Both the position numbers and the translations under genes were made by a program. Below the pieces are notes generated by a model. That model ran no database searches. It had not been told where the DNA came from and saw nothing but the letters and a program-made list of their open reading frames with translations. 34,351 bases of DNA from Erythrobacter donghaensis (GTDB taxonomy: Bacteria > Pseudomonadota > Alphaproteobacteria > Sphingomonadales > Sphingomonadaceae), in assembly GCF_001557325.1 (NCBI RefSeq), contig NZ_LSJS01000192.1, positions 1 to 34,351 of the forward strand, in the 5' to 3' direction. Of the stretch, positions 30,725 to 34,351 are shown piece by piece; positions within the stretch are counted from its first letter, which is position 1, and each line of letters begins with the position of its first letter.

Positions 30725-33679
30725 ATGCCAGCGCGCATTCCCATGACGGTCAAACAGCGTGAGGCCTTGCTCGCGCTGCCGACAACCGAGGAAGAGGTTG
30801 TTATATACCATAGTCTCGACGAAAATGAGCGTGCGGCGATCGCCCGCTTGCGCTCGCCAGCCAATCAGCTGGGCTATGCCTTGCAGCTTTGTTGTCTCCG
30901 CTTTCCGGGTCGATACCTTCGTCGAGGCGAACTGCTCCCTGCGATCATGCTCGATCATGTCGCGGAACAGATTGACATCGATGCCGATGTCATTGCTGAC
31001 TTTGCCAAGCGCGGACCGACCCGATATGAACAATTGGCGTCGATCAAGCGCAACCATGGCTTTGTCGATCTGACGCATCCCGTTCGAGCCCAGCTGAAGC
31101 AATGGCTCGAAACAGAGGCAATTACCTGCGCCGATGGCCGTCTTCTGCTCGAACGATTGATCAGCAGGATGCGTGAACAGAAAATCATCATTCCGGGGGT
31201 CAGCGTCATTGAGAGAATGACAGCTTCAGCTATGCACGCTGCCGATACCAAAGTTGCAGCTGACATTCTGGCTCAGCTCAATCCGGAGCAAAAGGCGAAG
31301 TTGAATGCTGTGCTGGACGACAAGACCCATGCCCAGCAGAGCCGATTAAGTTGGCTGCGCGAGCCTCCGATCCGCGTCGGCGCGCGCGGGCTGTTCGAGC
31401 TCCTCGACAAAATTGACTATATCCGCAGGTTGGGAATCGGCGAGCTGGCGCTTCCCGATTATTTCAAGCTGCGGCTTGCGCAACTGGCGCGTGAAGGCGT
31501 GCGCTATACCGCGCAGGCGTTGCAGCAAATGACGCTGCCGCGTCGGATGGCAACATTGGTTGCAACGATAGGTGAACTGGAAGCAACCCTGACCGATGCA
31601 GCTCTGGCCATGTTCGGATCACTCGTCGGTCGCGCCCATCTTCGGGCGCGCAAGCGGCTTGAAGAAACCCTCCTGGCATCCGCCGATCAGGGGCGGGAAC
31701 GTCTGGTCCGCATTGCGGACGTTTTGGGTGCAATGGCGAAGGCCATTCGCAAGGGCGACGATGTTGAGGCGGCGGTGACGGCTGTTGCCAGCTTGGACCT
31801 GATTGAAGCCGATGCCCTGCTGATCAAACGCACAACCAAGCCCGGACGACCTGACGTCACCGGGGAACTTGCGCCCGAGTATAAGTTATTCAAGCAGGTG
31901 GGCAGCCGCTTCTTGCGCAGTTTTACGTTCGAAGGTCGGCGGGCGACAGCGCCGCTGCGCACCGCGATCGGGATTCTGATCGAACTTGATGGCAATTGGC
32001 GAAAAGCCCTGCCAGCTGACATTCCTCTCGGCCATATCGAACGCCGTTGGCAGCGCCACTTGTTCGCCGACGGCAAGCTCGACCGCACATACTGGGAACT
32101 TGCGACATATTTTACAGTGTCGAGCGCGTTGGCGTCCGGCGATCTATGGGTGCCATCATCAAGGATGCACCGCGCATTGGAAGAGTTGCTGCAACCAAGC
32201 GTCGTTTCCGGGGTCGCCGCACTGCCCACACTTTCCAAGCCGTCATTCGACCAGTGGCTCGAAGAACGGTCGGCACAGCTTGATAAGGCATTGTTGTCCA
32301 CCATGCACGGCCTATCCGGGAAGGATGCCATGCTCTTTGCCGGAGACCGCCTCCGGTTTCCGAAAATGCCAAAGGACGACGCGGATGACAGCGAAGAGAC
32401 CCGCGAGCTTGCCGTACGTACGTATCGTATCCTGCCCACGGTGCGCATTACCGATGTTCTGTCACAGGTCGCGAAGTGGACCGGCTTTACCGATCATTTC
32501 AGTCATGTTTCAACCGGGCTTCCGCCCAGCGACCAGAACGGCTTTCTGGCAGCCTTGATTGCCGAAGCGACCAATCTTGGCCTCTCTCGCATGGCCGACA
32601 TTTGCGACGTGGCTTCGAGAAGGGCGCTGCTGCGGATGCAGACCTGGCACATGCGCGAAGATACCTTCCGCGCCGGGCTGGGTGCACTCACCGATGCCAT
32701 TCATGCCGAACCAATGGCGGCATGGTTTGGCGAAGGCTGGCGCGCGTCCGCCGATGGACAGCATTTTTATCTCGGTGGACCAGGGGAAAGCGGCGGCACC
32801 GTCAATGCCCATTATGGCCGCGATCCGATCATCAAAATCTACACCACTATAACGGATCGCTATGCACCGCTTCATCAGACCGTGATTGCGGGCACCGCTG
32901 GCGAGGCGATTCACGCGCTTGACGGTATTCTCGGCCACGAGAGTTCAGCAGAAATTTCGGCGCTTCATGTCGATGGCGGCGGGGTATCCGACATCGTGTT
33001 TTCTGTCATGCACCTGCTCGGCCTCAACTTTGAGCCGCGTATTCCCAGGCTATCCGACCGAAAACTCTACGCCTTTGAACCTCGTGCCCGATATGGCAAA
33101 TTGGCCCCGCTCTTCGGCCAGCGCCTCGATGAAAATCTGATCCGAAGCCACTGGGATGACATCCATCAGGTTGTAACGGCCATGCGAAACAAGGTGGTCA
33201 CCCCGTCGCTGATCCTGAAGAAGCTGTCCGCCTACAAACAGCAGAACAGTCTGGCCGCCGCGATGCGCGAGGTCGGCCGCATCGAGCGGACCCTGTTCAC
33301 CTTGCGTTGGTTCGAAGACCCTGAGCTGCGAAACCTGGTCACGGCTGAACTCAACAAGGGCGAATCCCGCAATACGCTTGCACGGGCAGTCGCATTCCAT
33401 CGCCTTGGTCGATTCCGGGATCGCGGCACCGAGAACCAGCAAATCAGGGCCGCTGCAGTCAACCTCGTTACCGCTGCGATCATCCTGTTCAACTGCCGCT
33501 ATCTGGGTCGTGCTGTCGAAAAGATTGGACACTCAACGGGCGCGGGTATTGGCGCAAACTACAGCCAGATTTCTCCACTCGGTTGGGACCATATCAATCT
33601 GACCGGCGACTATATCTTCAGCGACAATGCCCAGCTCGATGATGATGGGTTCCTCCCGCTCCGGGTGGGGCGAGAATAG
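30725..33679 (+). CDS. tnpA: Tn3-family transposase TnpA
   Basis: A 984-residue DDE transposase, full length for the Tn3 family, with no frameshift. The N-terminal DNA-binding region starts MPARIPMTVKQREALLALP (DUF4158-like) and contains QLGYALQLCCLRFPGRYL. The catalytic triad is Asp677 (SADGQHF), Asp750 (LHVDGGGVSD) and Glu880 (LNKGESRNTLARAV); spacings of 73 and 130 residues resemble Tn3 itself. The C-terminus has SPLGWDHINLTGDYIF, typical of the family. An intact triad and frame suggest that the transposase is potentially active. It diverges from tnpR. Confidence 0.96.
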   Translation: MPARIPMTVKQREALLALPTTEEEVVIYHSLDENERAAIARLRSPANQLGYALQLCCLRFPGRYLRRGELLPAIMLDHVAEQIDIDADVIADFAKRGPTRYEQLASIKRNHGFVDLTHPVRAQLKQWLETEAITCADGRLLLERLISRMREQKIIIPGVSVIERMTASAMHAADTKVAADILAQLNPEQKAKLNAVLDDKTHAQQSRLSWLREPPIRVGARGLFELLDKIDYIRRLGIGELALPDYFKLRLAQLAREGVRYTAQALQQMTLPRRMATLVATIGELEATLTDAALAMFGSLVGRAHLRARKRLEETLLASADQGRERLVRIADVLGAMAKAIRKGDDVEAAVTAVASLDLIEADALLIKRTTKPGRPDVTGELAPEYKLFKQVGSRFLRSFTFEGRRATAPLRTAIGILIELDGNWRKALPADIPLGHIERRWQRHLFADGKLDRTYWELATYFTVSSALASGDLWVPSSRMHRALEELLQPSVVSGVAALPTLSKPSFDQWLEERSAQLDKALLSTMHGLSGKDAMLFAGDRLRFPKMPKDDADDSEETRELAVRTYRILPTVRITDVLSQVAKWTGFTDHFSHVSTGLPPSDQNGFLAALIAEATNLGLSRMADICDVASRRALLRMQTWHMREDTFRAGLGALTDAIHAEPMAAWFGEGWRASADGQHFYLGGPGESGGTVNAHYGRDPIIKIYTTITDRYAPLHQTVIAGTAGEAIHALDGILGHESSAEISALHVDGGGVSDIVFSVMHLLGLNFEPRIPRLSDRKLYAFEPRARYGKLAPLFGQRLDENLIRSHWDDIHQVVTAMRNKVVTPSLILKKLSAYKQQNSLAAAMREVGRIERTLFTLRWFEDPELRNLVTAELNKGESRNTLARAVAFHRLGRFRDRGTENQQIRAAAVNLVTAAIILFNCRYLGRAVEKIGHSTGAGIGANYSQISPLGWDHINLTGDYIFSDNAQLDDDGFLPLRVGRE

Positions 33680-33752
33680 TGATCATCCATCTGCCCGAAA
33701 CCAGTCATTCCTCGCACAGGCTGGACGGGCTGAATTGGGCCAATCCGGAAGT

Positions 33753-34166
33753 TCAGAGGCTGAGGGCGAGCGGAAGGATGTGGTCTCGGGTGAGAGGTGC
33801 CAATGGCATCGAGGCTGCCTCAGAAAATGTGACCCACACCACTTCTTCAATCTCTGCGTTCTTCCGTGGCACATGCTGTGGCGCGCGCACGTGAAAGACG
33901 TCCGCTTCGACAATGTGGCCAGGCTCGTTGGCTGCTATTGCGGAGAATTGACCAAGATGCCGCGCGGCCGAATTCGCCAACGACAAGCCAATTTCCTCGG
34001 ATAATTCACGCTGCAAAGCACATAATGCGCTTTCGCCTTCCTCCATTTTACCGCCTGCTTGCATGAACCACTGCGTCCCTGCCTTCCGAACGAGGAGCAG
34101 GTGACCCATACCGTCATCTATGAGCGCAGCGGCGATCCGGATCGTTCGAAGGCTGTCCAATGTCAT
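33753..34166 (-). CDS. Nudix hydrolase
   Basis: A 137-residue Nudix-family pyrophosphohydrolase. The full Nudix box G-x5-E-x7-R-E-U-x-E-E-x-G-U is present from Gly39 to Leu61 (GKMEEGE at 39-45, RELSEEIGL at 53-61), preceded by LLLVRKAGTQWFMQAGG. Likely substrates are nucleoside diphosphates linked to another moiety or oxidised nucleotides, but these cannot be told from sequence. The ATG at 34166 gives MTLDSLRTIRIAAALIDD, a normal N-terminus; a longer in-frame reading to 34328 adds arginine-rich, non-conserved residues. It converges on tnpA with 73 bp between, and whether it belongs to the transposon or to the chromosome beyond it is unclear. Confidence 0.88.
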   Translation of the reverse strand: MTLDSLRTIRIAAALIDDGMGHLLLVRKAGTQWFMQAGGKMEEGESALCALQRELSEEIGLSLANSAARHLGQFSAIAANEPGHIVEADVFHVRAPQHVPRKNAEIEEVVWVTFSEAASMPLAPLTRDHILPLALSL

Positions 34167-34351
34167 ACGCTGACGGTAATAGTGCCATGCGCGGGTTTCA
34201 ACAGCGGACGCGCGAAGCAAAAAGATAGCTCGCAAGGTCCGATTAAGTGCCCTCACTCGCCATTGCAGGAATGTAGGTTTCGCCGCTACCGTATATGGGG
34301 TGACTACACGAAAGTGACGTATCTGCACGGAAAGGGCGAACGGATAGCGAA

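Larger units (their letters stand above)
28215..33679. mobile_element. Tn3-family transposon (boundaries approximate)
   Basis: A Tn3-type transposase (plus strand) and a serine resolvase (minus strand) diverge from a 131-bp intergenic region, the arrangement of the Tn3 subgroup, in which the res site lies between the genes. Two further minus-strand genes (GNAT and a 451-residue protein) overlap the resolvase gene in series and are probably passengers. I looked for the usual ~38-bp terminal inverted repeats beginning GGGG on both flanks and found no convincing pair, so the stated ends are simply the outer gene ends; the real ends may lie at about 27.6-28.2 kb and 33.7-34.3 kb. The element may have lost an end. 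Confidence 0.7.

Noticed and set aside
34297..34334. GGGGTGACTACACG... as a Tn3-type inverted repeat
   Set aside because: GGGG would make it the left end of an element extending to the right, and no matching partner is seen on the left flank.
1..34351. tRNA, rRNA or CRISPR array
   Set aside because: No cloverleaf, rRNA block or regularly spaced repeat was noticed on reading either strand; not tested computationally.

Overview
The window is almost entirely a vitamin B12 (cobalamin) locus, followed by a mobile-DNA scar. The high G+C content, the oxygen-dependent (CobG/CobF/CobN) route and the gene order suggest an alphaproteobacterium, probably a sphingomonad (Novosphingobium/Sphingomonas-like). 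That placement is inference from gene content; there is no rRNA or other phylogenetic marker in the window.

Layout. Positions 1-199 are the 3' part of a leader whose sequence matches the tail of the complete cobalamin riboswitch leader at 5890-6288, so the window opens inside a second B12-controlled leader. That leader precedes an uptake operon: btuB (outer-membrane receptor), btuF (binding lipoprotein), btuC (permease), btuD (ATPase) and a 326-residue protein of unknown function (4807-5787). After the complete riboswitch comes the synthesis operon: cobW, cobN, cobG, cobH, cobI, cobJ, [cobK on the opposite strand], cobL, cobE, cobM, cobB, cobA, cobF, cobO, bluB, a DUF1636-type cysteine protein, cobT (cobU in Pseudomonas naming), the phosphatase cobC, cobS (cobV), threonine-phosphate decarboxylase, cbiB, cobQ and cobP. 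A hairpin directly after cobP (27626-27654) probably ends the unit.

Together these genes cover nearly the whole aerobic pathway from uroporphyrinogen III to adenosylcobalamin, including the lower ligand dimethylbenzimidazole (BluB). Not in the window are the other two cobaltochelatase subunits (aerobic CobS/CobT), the corrinoid reductase CobR and any cobalt transporter. Most junctions are 4-bp stop/start overlaps (ATGA, GTGA). This makes the exceptions informative: bluB has no ATG/GTG/TTG where its start must be but has a CTGA overlap; a six-codon reading frame bridges cobC and cobS; and cobK lies antisense, with its start codon sharing two base pairs with that of cobL.

From about 27655 the DNA changes character. 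There is a stretch with no supported gene, then the C-terminal remnant of a tyrosine recombinase (27985 to about 28214). Next is a Tn3-family transposition module: tnpA on the plus strand and, divergently, tnpR followed by overlapping genes for a GNAT acetyltransferase and a 451-residue protein I do not recognise. A Nudix hydrolase lies on the minus strand near the right edge. I could not find convincing terminal inverted repeats, so the transposon boundaries are approximate.
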